From positions 29,198,089 to 29,262,088 of the forward strand of contig NC_065922.1 in NCBI RefSeq assembly GCF_024586455.1: 64,000 nucleotides of DNA, written 5' to 3'. This stretch comes from Bactrocera neohumeralis. Its lineage: Eukaryota > Arthropoda > Insecta > Diptera > Tephritidae. The notes under the pieces are model-generated. The model was not told the DNA's origin and made no database searches. It worked only from the letters and a program-made list of their open reading frames with translations. Below, piece after piece: positions 1-11,280 of this stretch. Numbering within the stretch: position 1 is the stretch's first letter; each line of letters begins with the position of its first letter. Position numbers and translations under genes: made by a program.

Positions 1-1060
1 AAGGTCAAGCACATTCTTGGAAGTCTGAAACACAACTAATAAGTAAATTGTCGTAAGTATTGTAATAAAAAAGTCTAGTTAAGCAATTAGATAAGAACTA
101 GAAGTATATCTTTGAGCTTATGGAAGTAACAGGTCTAATACTATGTTATACTATTAACACTAATTGGAGATCCCTAGTGACTATATGAAAAAATGAGCAA
201 AGGAGTACTAGGAGAGAGTAGACGTTATCGAAATCTCTCGTGCGGTCGGTAGAAAGCCACAGAAACTGTGGGTAAGATTAGTTATATAGCACTACGGATT
301 GAGGCTAAGTCTTGAAAAAAGCAAAGAAGAAATGGTCAGACGAATTTACGGTATTATCTCGAAGGGAAGTCACAGTGGTAATTAAAAAGGCATTAATACT
401 TTATAAGTTAGGTTAGCTTATGTTATGAGATCGATCCTAAGGGGAATCTTACTTGGTCAGCTTAGAACGGCGGACGTTGTGGTAGCTATAAATTTCTAAA
501 AATTGGACCATAAAATTAATAGAGATCGAACCTACCTGTATGACGAATTTGTTGAAACGAATTCTGGTTCGCCGATGTATGATTACCGAGCTGTTTCAGT
601 GTCAGTCTTTTAAAGGTTGGACGGTATAGGAGAAAGTGCCTAGATGTTTCTACCTCACCCTCCTCTTTATTAGTTAATTATGTGATGTTATAGAGGAACT
701 CTAACTCAAAACTGGAATATACACTTTAGTTAACATATCAACCTTGCATGAATTTTTTAAGATAAGAAAAGGTAGCCTCGCTAGAACCAGGGCGATTGTA
801 TACAAGTGGTGGTTTATGTTCTCCACATACTGAGAACTGATCCAAAATAACACTCTAAATGCAGTCATCTATAGTCAATAGAATCAATCGGATCGGATCG
901 ATCGAGATCGTTAGGAACGGGATGGGAGAAAAAGACTTTTTCAAAGAAAAAATCACCTCGAATCCGATTTTAAACTTATCTAAAAGAAGACGGTACTGAG
1001 AAATAACTAATGCATTCTTCTTTAAATAATGCTGTCTTGCCAGTATTCCAAAAGTCACTG
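1..1060. other. unrecognised AT-rich DNA
   Basis: I see no coding signal, inverted repeat or recognisable transposon protein here. The only frame of note is a 67-codon minus-strand frame ending near 1058, which has no familiar motif and no supporting context. Confidence 0.5.
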
Positions 1061-1069
1061 ACCTATCTA

Positions 1070-1960
1070 ACGCTTCGCATATTTATATAATTTTACATTG
1101 CATTCGTAAATATCCGCCCACCACTTTCGTGGCGCATAAGTTATGCATTTCCCGAAAAGTTTATAAACTTTAACTTTGGCAGCATTTCGCTTTCATCCAA
1201 CGACATGCCATTGTTGCAACGCTTCCCGAGCATAAGCGAAGTGTACGTACATATGTATGAGGGAGCAAGCGAAAGCTCGTCCAACACTTCCCTTGCATTT
1301 GATTTGATTAATGTTTGCACACGCGTCGTGGAAGGAAGAGCATCATTATAAGCAGAGCACGCCAACCAAACCGAGAAGCGAGACACCAACTAAATGACAA
1401 CAACACTAGGGGCGAGGCGTACAATGAAAACATCAAGCATTGTGTCGGCGTTTAAATTAATATTGCACAAAACTTTTCGAAGGTAAACAAAATTAGGTGA
1501 AAGTAGTTGGACGAAAGTTTTCAGCGTTCGGCTGTGTGGTTGTTTGTGTGATTTCCAAGATTTACCGGTCGGGCAAAGATAACAAAACTGGCAGGCACAC
1601 TAAAACGGCTACCAGCCCACCAAAAGGAGTAGTGAGGCAGGCGGCAACGCGTACAATACAAGAATGGAAAATGCATCTCGCTTGGCAACACTGAGACAGA
1701 CACTGATTGATGAGCGTAACGGCTTGCCGATGACAGCAACAACATAAATATCAGTCAAACTTAACTGCTTGAAGCGCTGCTTTCAAAGCTTTCACGGATT
1801 CAACAGTGATTTAAGAGTGAAAACGCTAGTTTCTGTTTAATTTTGAAGCGAATGTCAACTAACTTGGCAGTAGTTGTGTTTATCTTTGTTTCGATTTTGT
1901 TGTGAAAACTTTTATAATCGGAGAAAATTCACATTTTGTGTGCTGGATTGGTAAGGTAGA
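1070..1960. other. apparently single-copy region with a weak plus-strand promoter or exon candidate
   Basis: This block has higher GC and none of the repeat families seen elsewhere in the window. A TCAGTC initiator-like site has its A at 1753. It is followed by text typical of fly 5' untranslated regions (AAGAGTGAAAACG, TTGTTGTGAAAAC) and a possible donor TTG|GTAAGG near 1951. There is no TATA box or downstream promoter element at the right spacing, so the exon reading is weak. A short GA microsatellite follows at about 1958-1974. Confidence 0.25.
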
Positions 1961-2225
1961 GAGAGAGAGAGAGTGCGGTTGAGGATCCATTATCAGTAAA
2001 ACTTCGAAAATGTCTCGGATTCGCATTGAAATTTCTTAAACCTCGAAAATACGGTAATTTTCAATGGTTTCTAACCAAAATCATATATTTAGAATTATTT
2101 CAATTTCATATATTTAGTATAATAAGTTTATAGGAGAACATTGGTGGGGCTTTAAAAATCGATTAAAACGAAACTAAACTAAACTGGAAACACTTTATTA
2201 CTAAGGAAAGGGTTCTAAACCTGGG

Positions 2226-2560
2226 CTGCACCCAAGCTACAATACCCTTCACAAGGAAAATTGCTACAGTGTTTGTAATATCTTAAACCGATCAAGCCAG
2301 TTATGAAGTAATATATATAAATGATCAGGATGACTAGTCGAGTTGAGCTCTTGAGTAAAAATTGAGACTACTTGATGATACTTGGTACACCTGTTTCTTG
2401 GCACTGATGGGTGTTTTAAAGATGAGCAAAATCGGATGTTTGCCATGCCCACAAAACGCCATTATTCGAAAAAAGTAAAGATATCTATTAAGCTACAAAA
2501 TCGTTATTTCGTAAAACGTATATCAGTGAAAAGGATATCATATGCTATTGGAATATTTTT
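2226..2560 (+). repeat. interspersed fly repeat, fragment
   Basis: The text runs GGGCTGCACCCAAGCTACAA, then ATGATCAGGATGACTAGTCG, then ACTTGGTACAC and AAAACGCCATT. The same family appears near 30440-30560 (GATCAGGGTGACGAGTAGAG) and in the 1 kb inverted-repeat element at 39027-40040. No protein is encoded. The family name is not known to me with certainty. Confidence 0.6.
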
Positions 2561-2644
2561 AAAAAGTTGGCTCCGTCCTTTTTAGCTTTGACAAGCAAAT
2601 ATATTGGAGGATGGAGTCATGTATCGAAGTTCGCGCAAATAAGT

Positions 2645-3090
2645 GCAGAGGCGTGGACGATGACAACAACTGATGAGTCGATGTTGCGAGTTTTCGAGAG
2701 AAAGGTTTCGCGAAAGATTTATGGTCCTCTGCGCGTTGGCAACGGCGAATATCGTATTCGATGGAACGATGAGCTGTATGAGATATACGACAAAATTGAC
2801 ATAGTTCAGCGAATAAAAAGACAGCGGCTACGCTAGCTAGTTCAAGTTGTCCGAATGGACGAAAACATTCTCTTCAGCTCTGAAAGTATTCGACGCAGTA
2901 TTCGCCAGGGGAAGCAGAGGAAGACCTCTACTCCGTTGAAAGGACCAGGTGGAGAACGACCTGGCTTCGCATGGAGTATCCAATTGGAGCCAGCGTAGCG
3001 AAAAGAAGAAACGACTGTCCAACAGCGCGCTACTTGGCTATAATCGCGTAAGCGGTGTCTACGCCAGTAAAGGAGAAGAAGCAAATGCAC
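2645..3090 (+). pseudogene. non-LTR retrotransposon ORF2, 3' end fragment (copy 1)
   Basis: The translation contains AEAWTMTTTDES, KIYGPLRVGNGEYRIRWND and ELYEIYDKIDIVQRIKRQR, then VVRMDEN in the same lineage. This is the C-terminal end of a LINE reverse-transcriptase ORF, past the polymerase domain. An early stop follows the RQRLR stretch, and the downstream basic linker is frameshifted. The 5' part is missing, as expected for 5'-truncated LINE insertions. Four related 3' ends occur at 14.1, 26.1, 31.5 and 33.5 kb. I am confident of the LINE identity; an RTE/craft-like clade is a guess. Confidence 0.8.
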
Positions 3091-4163
3091 TAAAAATTAT
3101 TAAAACTATATTAACTAAGATTTCTGTAAAGAATTTGTTCTAGCCTTTCTTCACGTACTGTGATATAACGGTGCTGTTGAAAGCCGTAAGAAAGTAGTGT
3201 TCCTGAGGTATGTCATCTTACGTTCAAAAGTAGCCCAAATCGGACCACTACTTTTCAAGTCTCTTCATACCTATCATCTTTTCCTGATAATTTCAGCCAA
3301 AGCAGGGTAAAATCGGGTCAATACTTGCATTTGCGTATCAAATAAAAATGTTTTCGAACTTTTTCTTAACTTTATACCGAATATACGCGTCAACATCTGA
3401 AGTATCTTAATAATAATGGCAAAAATCAGACCAATACTACTCCTAGCCGCCATATATGTATAACATCGGCAACATTATGTAAACACCTATACTTTATACT
3501 AAAACTTAAATCTTATTTTTGATAAAACATCTTTATATATAAAGTTTTGTCCACACCCGAAGGTATTTTCTTTATCTATATTTTTATCTACCAGTTTGCA
3601 TTGCAGCTATATGCTCTAGTAGTCCAATCTGAATAACATAATTGTAGATTTTGCCGGTGCCTTGAACAATAATCTATACCAAATTTCTAACAATAATTTC
3701 TCAAATAAAAGTCTTTATTGTTATCAAAACTCTGCTTCACATTTGTCACTCACATTTCAGTCACCTTCTGAAGCAGTTCGGAAAGTCTTAAACAGAAAAA
3801 TACTTTATAAAAAATATAAAAAATATTAAAAATAAAACCTTTTTGAAGGAGATCAGAAAATTATTTACTATTATTCTTTAAAAAATATTATATAAATTTG
3901 TGCATTAATATTAGTATAACAAAAAGAATAAGAAAACAATATATTTTTCTTAAACTTAAAGCCTAATAAAAAGAAATCAAAAAATATATATGTATAGAGG
4001 AAATGTATATATAACTTTCTATCTTAATATATACCTTTCCATTAAATGATATAAAATCATTAAAAAATAAAAATATTATTTAAATAAATACAAAAATCAA
4101 AATCGAATTTTCTTATTTATGCTATTCTTAATATAAACACAATTATTCAATTATTTGACTCAC

Positions 4164-4506
4164 CCTTTATTATCACCCAACGTCCTTGAGTTGTCACAAC
4201 AATGCGCAAGCGACTTTACTACGCACTGAGTTCTCGCACACTCGTTTACGCTTTTTTGCATTGTCATTCTCTGCTTCTCAATGCACTTACATTTTCTCAC
4301 ACAACACTTTATTACATCGAGTTATTATTGTTATTTTAATGATTCCCTTTTAATAAAAACAATTTAAAAACACTTTACAACTTTTACACAAACTAATTGA
4401 CACAATTTACTTTAAAGAAAAATGCAAATTTCTTATGAGTTTTGTTCGTTGACTTCACGCACTACACGAGCCCACGACTTTGCCGATCGATAGTAAAGAC
4501 GCAACT
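4164..4506 (-). other. predicted first exon A1 (minus strand)
   Basis: The exon is predicted from an initiator with +1 at 4506 to the donor AAAGG|GTGAGTC, whose last exon base is 4164. The 5' part reads like a fly 5'UTR on the minus strand (GTGTAAAAGTTGTAAAGTG). An ATG at 4267 in good context (GAGAATGACA) opens 34 codons plus two bases straight into the donor, beginning M-T-M-Q and ending G-D-N-K. Relative to A3 it carries a 1-base and a 2-base deletion that together keep the frame. No acceptor exon is visible; it would lie left of the window. It could instead be a dead duplicate of a gene's 5' end. Confidence 0.45.
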
Positions 4507-4515
4507 GCCGAATTT
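4474..4515 (-). promoter_or_regulatory. core promoter of A1 (Inr + DPE)
   Basis: The minus strand reads CGGCAGTTGC with the A taken as +1, then AGTCG at +28 to +32, matching the downstream promoter element RGWYV. A DRE-like TATCGATC lies between them. No TATA box is present at -31, so this would be a DPE-type promoter. Confidence 0.4.
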
Positions 4516-5279
4516 GGTAATGCAAATTGATACACATTAGCACATAGCGGCATTTAAATGAATTGCTTTTTGTTTGTTGCATTCTATGTATTTCTAATCA
4601 AAGAGCGCCACAGAGTTCCTGAAAGTATTAAATGTGAATTTATAAAAGCGGTGCGTGAAGTTATGTGAAAAGATAATGCATATTGTAGTGATATTTTGGT
4701 ATTTTATAGAAAATCATATAATATAGTTATAATACCATATAAATAAAATTCAGAATTCTTAATTCTTAATTCGAACCCATCGGGTGCAACAGTATATTTT
4801 TAACAAAAATTTATAAAATCAAAAAGGAAAATAAATTATTTATTATTAACCGTAAGCTAAATTAATATTAAAAAAAAATTAAATTACGAGAAAATCTTGA
4901 CGCAACAAGTAAAAGCGATCTTCCAATTTTGAGCGACCAGTCTTCAAGGAACACCAAGCCAATAGTACGTTCTAGTGAGAATAAGTAATACTAAAATGAT
5001 GCCTGATATGAGAGTATCTGCAAAAGGACGGTATTATTATCAAGTTGGCCATTAAACTCTGCCACTCAACACTATCATACATACTTAGGGATTACTATAA
5101 ATTATTTACATAATGAACAAAGGATCAGATCTACTGCTGAAGATATATAAGGAAAATTAACTTGATTTAACATATATTTATCATCATAAATTACTGTGTG
5201 TTGAAGTTTCGCTCCTAAAACGAAAAAAGTGAACTTTCTGAAATACATTTATACTGTCTCAAGCTTCTAGTTAGGATTT

Positions 5280-5640
5280 TCTATTATCGTGTACCGAATC
5301 ACTGCTAAATCGTGAAATATTTCGTCAATTTCTTAAGCGAAAGGTTACTTGTAATACCATTATTTTAACAACAAAGATTGGATTTTATAACAGGACCCAT
5401 AGGCGTCTATGTACTACTTACAATGAAATTCATATGATTTTCAAAAGCGCCTACATAAATTTGACAGCTATCAGATTAGTTTGAGAATTAAATAATTTTT
5501 AGTGAAACAATTTATTGTGAAAAAATGATATAAAGAAATTTGGTGACTTGATGAAATATTTCGTCTTGAAAAGAAAAAATATTAAGAAAAAATTGTTTAA
5601 TGATTAGTACACTGTCCCAAGAAAATACTATCAAGGAGAA
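5280..5640. other. unrecognised AT-rich stretch
   Basis: Two pieces resemble the 5' leader of the nearby mariners (TGAAATATTTCGTC). Otherwise nothing is recognisable. Confidence 0.4.
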
Positions 5641-6090
5641 AGGCAGCAAAGTGGGAGTGCGCGTGCTCAGACCCAAAACGACGAAAGTGATGATTCAAAT
5701 CATTGTTTGGAGATGATCAAGCGAAATAATCCAAAGTTTTTGCATCGATATGAAAACTGAAACATGGTTTCATCATTTTCAAAAATCCAATCCAAGATAA
5801 TCGAGTGGACTGGAATTGACTACCTTGAAACAAGAAGATCTTAACAGACCTTTGCATTGTAATTAGATCGTTTGAAGTAGAATAATCTAGAAACAGCCGC
5901 GTTTGAAGAAAAGAAAAGTGCTGTTTCACAAAATCAGTGAAAACGATGGCAAAAATCCATGAATTGGGCTTCGAATTGCTTCCGCATCTCTAGATCTGGT
6001 CCCAGCGACTACTTCCTCTTCTCAAATTTCAAATGAATGCTCGCTATGAAAAAGTTTGCGTGAAATAAAGAGGTTATCGCCGAAACTACG
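5640..6090 (+). pseudogene. mariner transposase remnant (mellifera-like)
   Basis: The frame fragments read TWFHHFQKSNP, then after a gap KSVKTMAKIHELGFELLPH, then the decayed SP-DL-x-PSDYFLFSNFK region. These match the central and C-terminal catalytic segments of a mariner DD34D transposase. Stops and small deletions interrupt every segment, and the second catalytic Asp region (HQDNAP) is damaged. It abuts a piece of a different mariner on the opposite strand at about 6091. A second copy of the same lineage lies at 24.3-24.8 kb. Confidence 0.75.
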
Positions 6091-6212
6091 CATTGAGATG
6101 TACCGACTTAAGCAGCTGCTGTAAACAAACTGGTACAATAAATTTTTTTTAGAAATATCCTTTACCAGGGGAATTTAGTTACAATATCCGGATACTTTTT
6201 GTCACAATTCAT
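6091..6212 (-). mobile_element. mariner 5' end with terminal repeat (fragment)
   Basis: The sequence TTAAGCAGCTGCTGTAAACA followed by an end of the type CCGGATACTTTTTGTCACAA matches, with the same order and orientation, the right-hand 160 bp of the TIR-bounded element at 22.8-23.9 kb. It is therefore the leader and terminal inverted repeat of that mariner family. It is joined directly to an unrelated plus-strand mariner, so the junction is a rearrangement or nested insertion. Confidence 0.65.
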
Positions 6213-6502
6213 ACTAAAATACACCTTTGAAAGAGATCAAAAATTGTTTAGTATATAAAAAATAACAAAATAAATTTTAATATCATTTTTAGTATAATAA
6301 AAATAATAAAAAGAAAATAGAGTATAATGTATTTTGCTTAAACTTAAAGCATACTAAAAATAAATTCATAAATTAAAATATAACCTTCCATTAAATGAAC
6401 AAAAAAATCATTAAAAAATAAAAACTTTAAATAAATACAAAAATAAAAATCGAATTTTTTGACTTTCGCTATTTTTAATATAAATACAATTATTTGACTC
6501 AC

Positions 6503-6851
6503 CCTTTATTATCACCCAACGTCCTTGAGTTGCCACAACAATGCGCGAGCGACTTTACCACGCACTGAGTTCTCGCGCACACTCATTTAAACTTCTTTTG
6601 CATTGTCATTCTCTGCTTCTCAATGCATTTACTATATTTGCTCACACAACACTTTATTACATCGAGTTGTTATTGTTATTTTAATGATTCACTTTTAATA
6701 AACACGATTAAAAAACACTTCACAACATTTACACAAATTAATTAACACAATTTACTTGAAAGAAAACTGCAAATTTCTTATGAGTTTTGTTCGTTGACTT
6801 CACGCACAACACGAGCACACGACTTTGCCGATCGATAGTTAAGACGCGACT
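6503..6851 (-). other. predicted first exon A2 (minus strand; start frame broken)
   Basis: Same architecture as A1: initiator (GGTAGTCGCG, +1 at 6851) and donor AAAGG|GTGAGTC at 6503. The ATG at 6609 in the same context is followed by M-T-M-Q-K-K-F-K and then a TGA, so this copy does not read into the donor. It may be a non-coding alternative exon or a decayed copy. Confidence 0.4.
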
Positions 6852-6860
6852 ACCGAATTT
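6819..6860 (-). promoter_or_regulatory. core promoter of A2 (Inr + DPE)
   Basis: TAGTCG initiator with AGTCG exactly at +28 to +32. The intervening ATCGATCGG is kept as in A1. No TATA box. Confidence 0.35.
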
Positions 6861-6959
6861 GCTAATGCAAATCAATGTGTTAATGTACATAGCGGTATTG
6901 AAATGAATTGCTTTTTGTTTGTTGCATTTCCATTGGAAATCAAAGGGCGCCACAGACAA

Positions 6960-7090
6960 GAAAAATCGTTTGCATAGTGTCATACATTTGGAGCGGATTA
7001 CATTGAGGGCGAGAAAATAAATATTGATGAATGATTAAATATTTTGCCTTTGATTTAAAATTTCTGGTATTTTTTGTCACAATTTATTTG
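6960..7090 (+). mobile_element. mariner 3' end (C-terminus plus terminal repeat)
   Basis: The codons from 6990 read GADYIEGEKINIDE followed by a stop, the usual C-terminus of irritans-type mariner transposases. They are followed by a terminal-repeat-like GGTATTTTTTGTCACAATTT. Everything upstream of the last 15-20 codons is missing. Confidence 0.7.
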
Positions 7091-8055
7091 GAGCAAATTA
7101 AATCGTACTAAACTCGCTCTAAACTGTGAACTATAGTGAATGGGTTTCCTCGGGTAAAAAGTAGGATTTTTTCCAAAAATTTTTTCTCATATAAAAAATG
7201 AAAAATTTTATTAGAATCTTTTATTATTACAAACGTACACTATTAACAAAAAATTCTGAAATTTTTTGAAAACAATATATTCCGGTGAACTTTTGGAAAG
7301 AAGATGCGCACGCGTTGGCAGAATAACTAATTACAAAATCATCTAGAAAATACGAGTTTTAGTTAAAACCTTAACTAAGAACTTGGACAAAGGAAAAAAA
7401 AGCTTGAAAATTGGGTTTTGGCAGACGCTTTAATAATTGTATCTCAAAGACCTGTGTAAAATGTCATGAAGATCGGTTGAGATCTTGCCAACCGATTTCA
7501 AAAACACAGTTTCGAGAAAAATGCGTTTAAAGGCGGCGCACTTAGCCTAATTATCCTCGAGCGCACAAGTTCTCAAGGCTGTATCTCCGAAACTATTATT
7601 TGGATCTACTTGAAAATTTAGAATAACATTCTAGAGAAGAATAAGACAATGAAAAATTTCGATTTTTGAAACCTGTAAACGCATGCAACCCTTTAAATAA
7701 TTGGAATTTTTTTAAGAAAATATGTTATTGCTAGGTAGGCTGGGCATTATGACATTATGAAATGACTTTGAAACTAGTGGTTTAACATCGGGTCATTCGA
7801 ACTATTCAAAATGAAACCTAAAATGAAATGAAAAAATAATAGATTTCGTTTAAATGGTTCTTATATGGGAGGAAATGGGTTATGTGGATTTCATTAGAGA
7901 GCCAAAAACTAAATGTCACAAATTTTAAAGCGAGAAAATCGGATGAGGTACGAAATAAATTTTGTTTGCAGATGCAATTAGCTTGCCAAAATATAGGTAT
8001 GTGCCTAGTCAGAGTGTGATTGCAATTTTGAATAATATTTCGATCCCAGCGCCAT
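7091..8055. other. mostly unrecognised DNA with a repeat-like block
   Basis: At 7430-7690 there is text (AAAATGTCATGAAGATCGGT, TATCTCCGAAACTA) of a kind that recurs in spirit at 11.58-11.72, 18.58-19.09 and 23.2-23.79 kb. It resembles non-coding tails of a DNA transposon, but I cannot name the family. Confidence 0.4.
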
Positions 8056-8059
8056 CTAT

Positions 8060-8340
8060 CGGAATGTCTATAAACTTCATTCAATAACTAAACAAGGCAC
8101 ACCGAAGCTATAATACCATTCACAGGTGCATTTTCATTCTGATTTTGAGCAACCAGTTTGGATGGCAGCCTCTAACTCTAGTGGCTAAATCGACTCAACT
8201 TATCATACTGATCATTTATATACTTACATAAATATTTTATAGTGTCTCTCTCTTTTCTCTCTTTCTCTCTTTGCTTTTGGGTGCTACAACCATCGTGGCA
8301 AACACAATATACCCTACTCAGGGTATGAAAATCAATTATC
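8060..8340. repeat. interspersed CAGGGTATA-end repeat, fragment
   Basis: It shares TGGGTGCTACAACCATCGTG, GGCAAAC and an ACTCAGGGTAT end with copies at 37.6, 46.4, 51.0 and 58.6 kb. A CT-rich microsatellite lies at 8245-8270. Confidence 0.6.
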
Positions 8341-8399
8341 CTCCAACCAATATTTGAAAATATGGCAAACTTTACGTGCTGCAGTGGCGTTGCCATATT

Positions 8400-9260
8400 T
8401 TGTGCGCATATTAAAAGAGGAGTTGTTGTTAACTAATTGTTGCAGCAATGTACGACAGTTTAATGACGCTGCCAGCTAGACAATGTTGTTGTTGTTGCGT
8501 TGCGTTGCCAACATGTGTCTGCATACGATTGCTAACTGATTACTATTTTGTAGCGTATTGCTGTTGTTTTATCGTTGATATTTAAATGACGTTGCAATAA
8601 AAGTTGTTGCTACTTAATTTCCGTTCATGTCAGCAGCTATGAAACTCACAAAAACTGCAACCACAACAACAAGCTAGTAAAAAACCAATGATAACAAAGT
8701 GATTACGCGACGCTGTGCTGCTTGTGGGTGTGTATGTATGTGAGTGTGTGTGTATTTGTGGGTGGCAATCAGTTTGCGCCCCAATAACTGAAAAGTGCAA
8801 CTTTGTAGTTTTAATAACTATGCAAGACACACTCCCGCACACACGCACACACACACATACAGCCAGCAGCGCGCTTTTGATTGCCGCCGAAAGCTGGCAA
8901 TAACTTCAGCTGCGCATAAACCACTTTAAATTGAAAGTCAATTGCAGCGGGCAATTTGCAAATGTGAAATGTAAAATTCGAAATGAGCTCAGTGGCGCTG
9001 CGCGTCGCCTGGCGTTCGTGCGGTTGTGTGTGTGTGTGTCGCACGAAATTTCCATGTTGATTGATAATGGCGCTGTCAGATAAATGATTATGTTGCTGTA
9101 GTGATAATGGCGATGTAAATGCAAATGTTCAGGCATTACGCAATCGTAAAAATGCTGTGAACTGCAGTGAGATTGCAGCGGTTTGTTGATTGGGTATTTA
9201 AATGCTTAAGGAGCGGGCTGGCGTTATTGCTCAGGCAGTGGAGAACGCGACCAATTTCGT
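8400..9260. other. apparently single-copy, CA/GT-rich non-coding block
   Basis: This block has higher GC, no match to other repeats in the window, several GT/CA tracts (about 8720-8760, 8838-8860, 9024-9038) and clustered TTGTTG and ATTTGCAAATG-type words. The overlapping frames of 62-77 codons on both strands come from the simple repeats. It could be a regulatory region; that is a guess. Confidence 0.35.
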
Positions 9261-9540
9261 GTGACTATAAACCAGCTGATTGAGTGCGAAGTGCTCAAGG
9301 CGTTTTCTTGTCATTTTATGCTAGCAAAAGCTCTTTGGCTAACTGGCTATACAGAGACGAATGTGAGAGAACAAATTAGAAATCAGATCATATCAAAAAT
9401 GCTTTGGTGTTTTTCGTTAAAATATTTGAAAGAACTACGTTTGGTATAGCCAAAATGGTTGGCATTGCAGGAATTGAAATATATTTTGTTGAATTTTCAT
9501 CAGAAATCATGACCTTTCATTCATTACATATTTTAGTGGA
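9261..9540. other. unrecognised DNA
   Basis: A TATTTAAA box lies just upstream at 9195, but no initiator lies at the right spacing. A 62-codon plus-strand frame has no recognisable motif. Confidence 0.3.
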
Positions 9541-9985
9541 TGTTAGAAATATTGACGTATGTATACAATGAAATGCGGACATTCTTCATAACCGGACAGC
9601 TCTACTGACTGGACAAATTTCATGAATGCAACGTTGTCTTTATTATTTTCATACAAAAGCAAATCCTGTAACTGGATATGAGAACGTTCCAATAACCGGA
9701 CACGGATACTAATTTGGTTAAACTTCATTCAAATTTCCTCGGATAAACCAAAAAGATTTCATAAAATTTGCTATAAAATTTTGGTCAATTTGCTATACCC
9801 ATTTTTTTCATTTTTATCAAATTTTGGAGATTGGTGGCAGTTTGTTTTTAAGAAATTGTCATTCATTCACACCTATCTGATTCGCATTTATTTATTCAAC
9901 AGAGACATATTTCTGAATTGCAGATTCTGTCGTTAGATATTGGACAGCTTCTGTAACGGGACAACTGTATATGGAATTGAAAAAA
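9540..9985. repeat. pogo/Tigger-like non-autonomous element fragments
   Basis: Recurrent ATAACCGGACA, TAACTGGATATGAG and GTAACGGGACAACTG words match the ends of the small element at 42815-42989 (TCCTCATTGCCGGACA). No transposase is encoded. The boundaries are approximate. Confidence 0.45.
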
Positions 9986-9989
9986 TTGG

Positions 9990-10960
9990 AGAATTAGCAT
10001 CTCCACTCGAGATGTCAAACTCACTTTATTCGTTTTGTATTCACGGCTCTAGAAATATAATCAATAACAAAATATTTCAAGAATTCGGAAGAACAATATT
10101 GTTCCGAAAGTTCTTGAAAAGGAATCGAAATTATAAAATTAATCTGCCTGGACACGAAAAACGAAAAAACGAAAAATTTTGGAACAAGACAAGAGGGAAG
10201 TTTTTATACTCCCCCTATATGCTGCAATCGGTATCATAATTTTTTGCTTGCTTAAGGGTTGTTTTAAATCTGAAGACTTATCGAGATCAATAAAATATTA
10301 TGTACATGCGGGTATCTGACTGCGTTTTCGTCCGAAAGAACCTGTTAATAAACCTTGGTAAACGCATTTCTAGGCACTTTGAACAAACACGACTCATTTT
10401 AAAGGTTTCGAAAAGGGATCATGTCTCCATTACCAACAGATTTCATCTAAATACCTTGTAAAACACTCGGAGAGAACATATTGTTTTACGCACCATCTTA
10501 TGGTAGAGCGCGCTAAAATAGGAAAATGGTATTTCATGTACTGTTTTTACTCATAACTGGGCTCCAATCATGATATTTTTTTTTTTCCTAGAACACCATT
10601 TTGAATTATAACGCTCTTGAATATGTAGAACAAGTTTTAACTCTCACTCCTCCTGTATGGAAATTCGGCTCCAAAGAGAGTTACAAACGATTTCTTCTGT
10701 CTCTAGTCCTGTTCATATGTGCTGATAAGTTTTACACAGATTATTGAATTTATATAATATATGTCTATAGATTAATATGTAAATCCGATAAACGAAATTT
10801 TGAGGGTGAGAATTTTGCTTTAGTGATATAATCGGTGAAATCGATCCATAGGTTCACTTATGGTACATACCATACATAAAATAAAATGATTTTTCAACCT
10901 TTTGAATTAAATGTATGCATACTTCGATATACAATAATCCTCTAAATTTACTTCTGTTAA
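9990..10960. other. unrecognised DNA
   Basis: One 99-codon plus-strand frame (9940-10239) is present but shows no motif and a base composition like the surrounding AT-rich DNA. I see nothing else. Confidence 0.4.
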
Positions 10961-10964
10961 CATA

Positions 10965-11280
10965 ATACGTTTACGAGGATTGCTTTTTATATTTCGGGAT
11001 TAGAAAACAAATGCTGGTTTCACTAATGCCAATAGTTGTCTCAATTTCACGACAGATCATTTCACAATCTTGAAATATCAATTTGCGCACAGCATCAATT
11101 GTTATCGAAATATCAATCGGTTTTGGACGACCTTCACATAATTCGTTTTGGAGTGATCTACCAACTACATTGAGTTCACTATACAATCGATAAACATTGG
11201 TCTTTAATCGAGCAGTCTCGTTAAAAATTTAATTAAGCTCATAGATGCACTGTTGCTGAGCTAATCCACGTCGAGAGTTT
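10965..11280 (-). pseudogene. mariner transposase N-terminal fragment (helix-turn-helix)
   Basis: The minus-strand frame contains LAQQQCIYELN, SLQNELCEGRPK and IDAVRKLIFQDCEMICREIE followed by TTIGISETSI. This is the paired DNA-binding helix-turn-helix region of a mariner transposase. A stop lies after YELN and the catalytic domain is absent. The left boundary, just after ISETSICFL, is a truncation. Confidence 0.75.

Larger units (their letters stand above)
3150..5270. repeat. dispersed ~2 kb repeat, unit R1 (carries module A1)
   Basis: The left third is related to the interior of the inverted-repeat element at 39.4-39.96 kb (shared GAGGTATG, ACTTTTCAAGT, GGGTCAATACT). The middle carries first-exon module A1. 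The right part (CATCGGGTGCAAC, ACCACCAAGCC-like text, TTATCATAAATTACT, GTGTTGAAGTTTC) recurs in units R3 and R4. Units R2, R3 and R4 lie at about 6.2, 16.7 and 21.0 kb. Confidence 0.7.
6215..6975. repeat. dispersed repeat, unit R2 (carries module A2)
   Basis: It aligns with R1 from the AT-rich block (CTTAAACTTAAAGCAT) through module A2 to GGGCGCCACAGA. It then stops at a mariner 3' end, so it is shorter than R1, R3 and R4. Confidence 0.7.

Noticed and set aside
8630..9136. Several 62-77 codon frames on both strands
   Set aside because: Generated by CA/GT repeats (runs of His-Thr and Val-Cys).
9181..9240. TATTTAAA box as a core promoter
   Set aside because: The nearest initiator-like TCAGGC is about 38 bases away and a poor match; no DPE.
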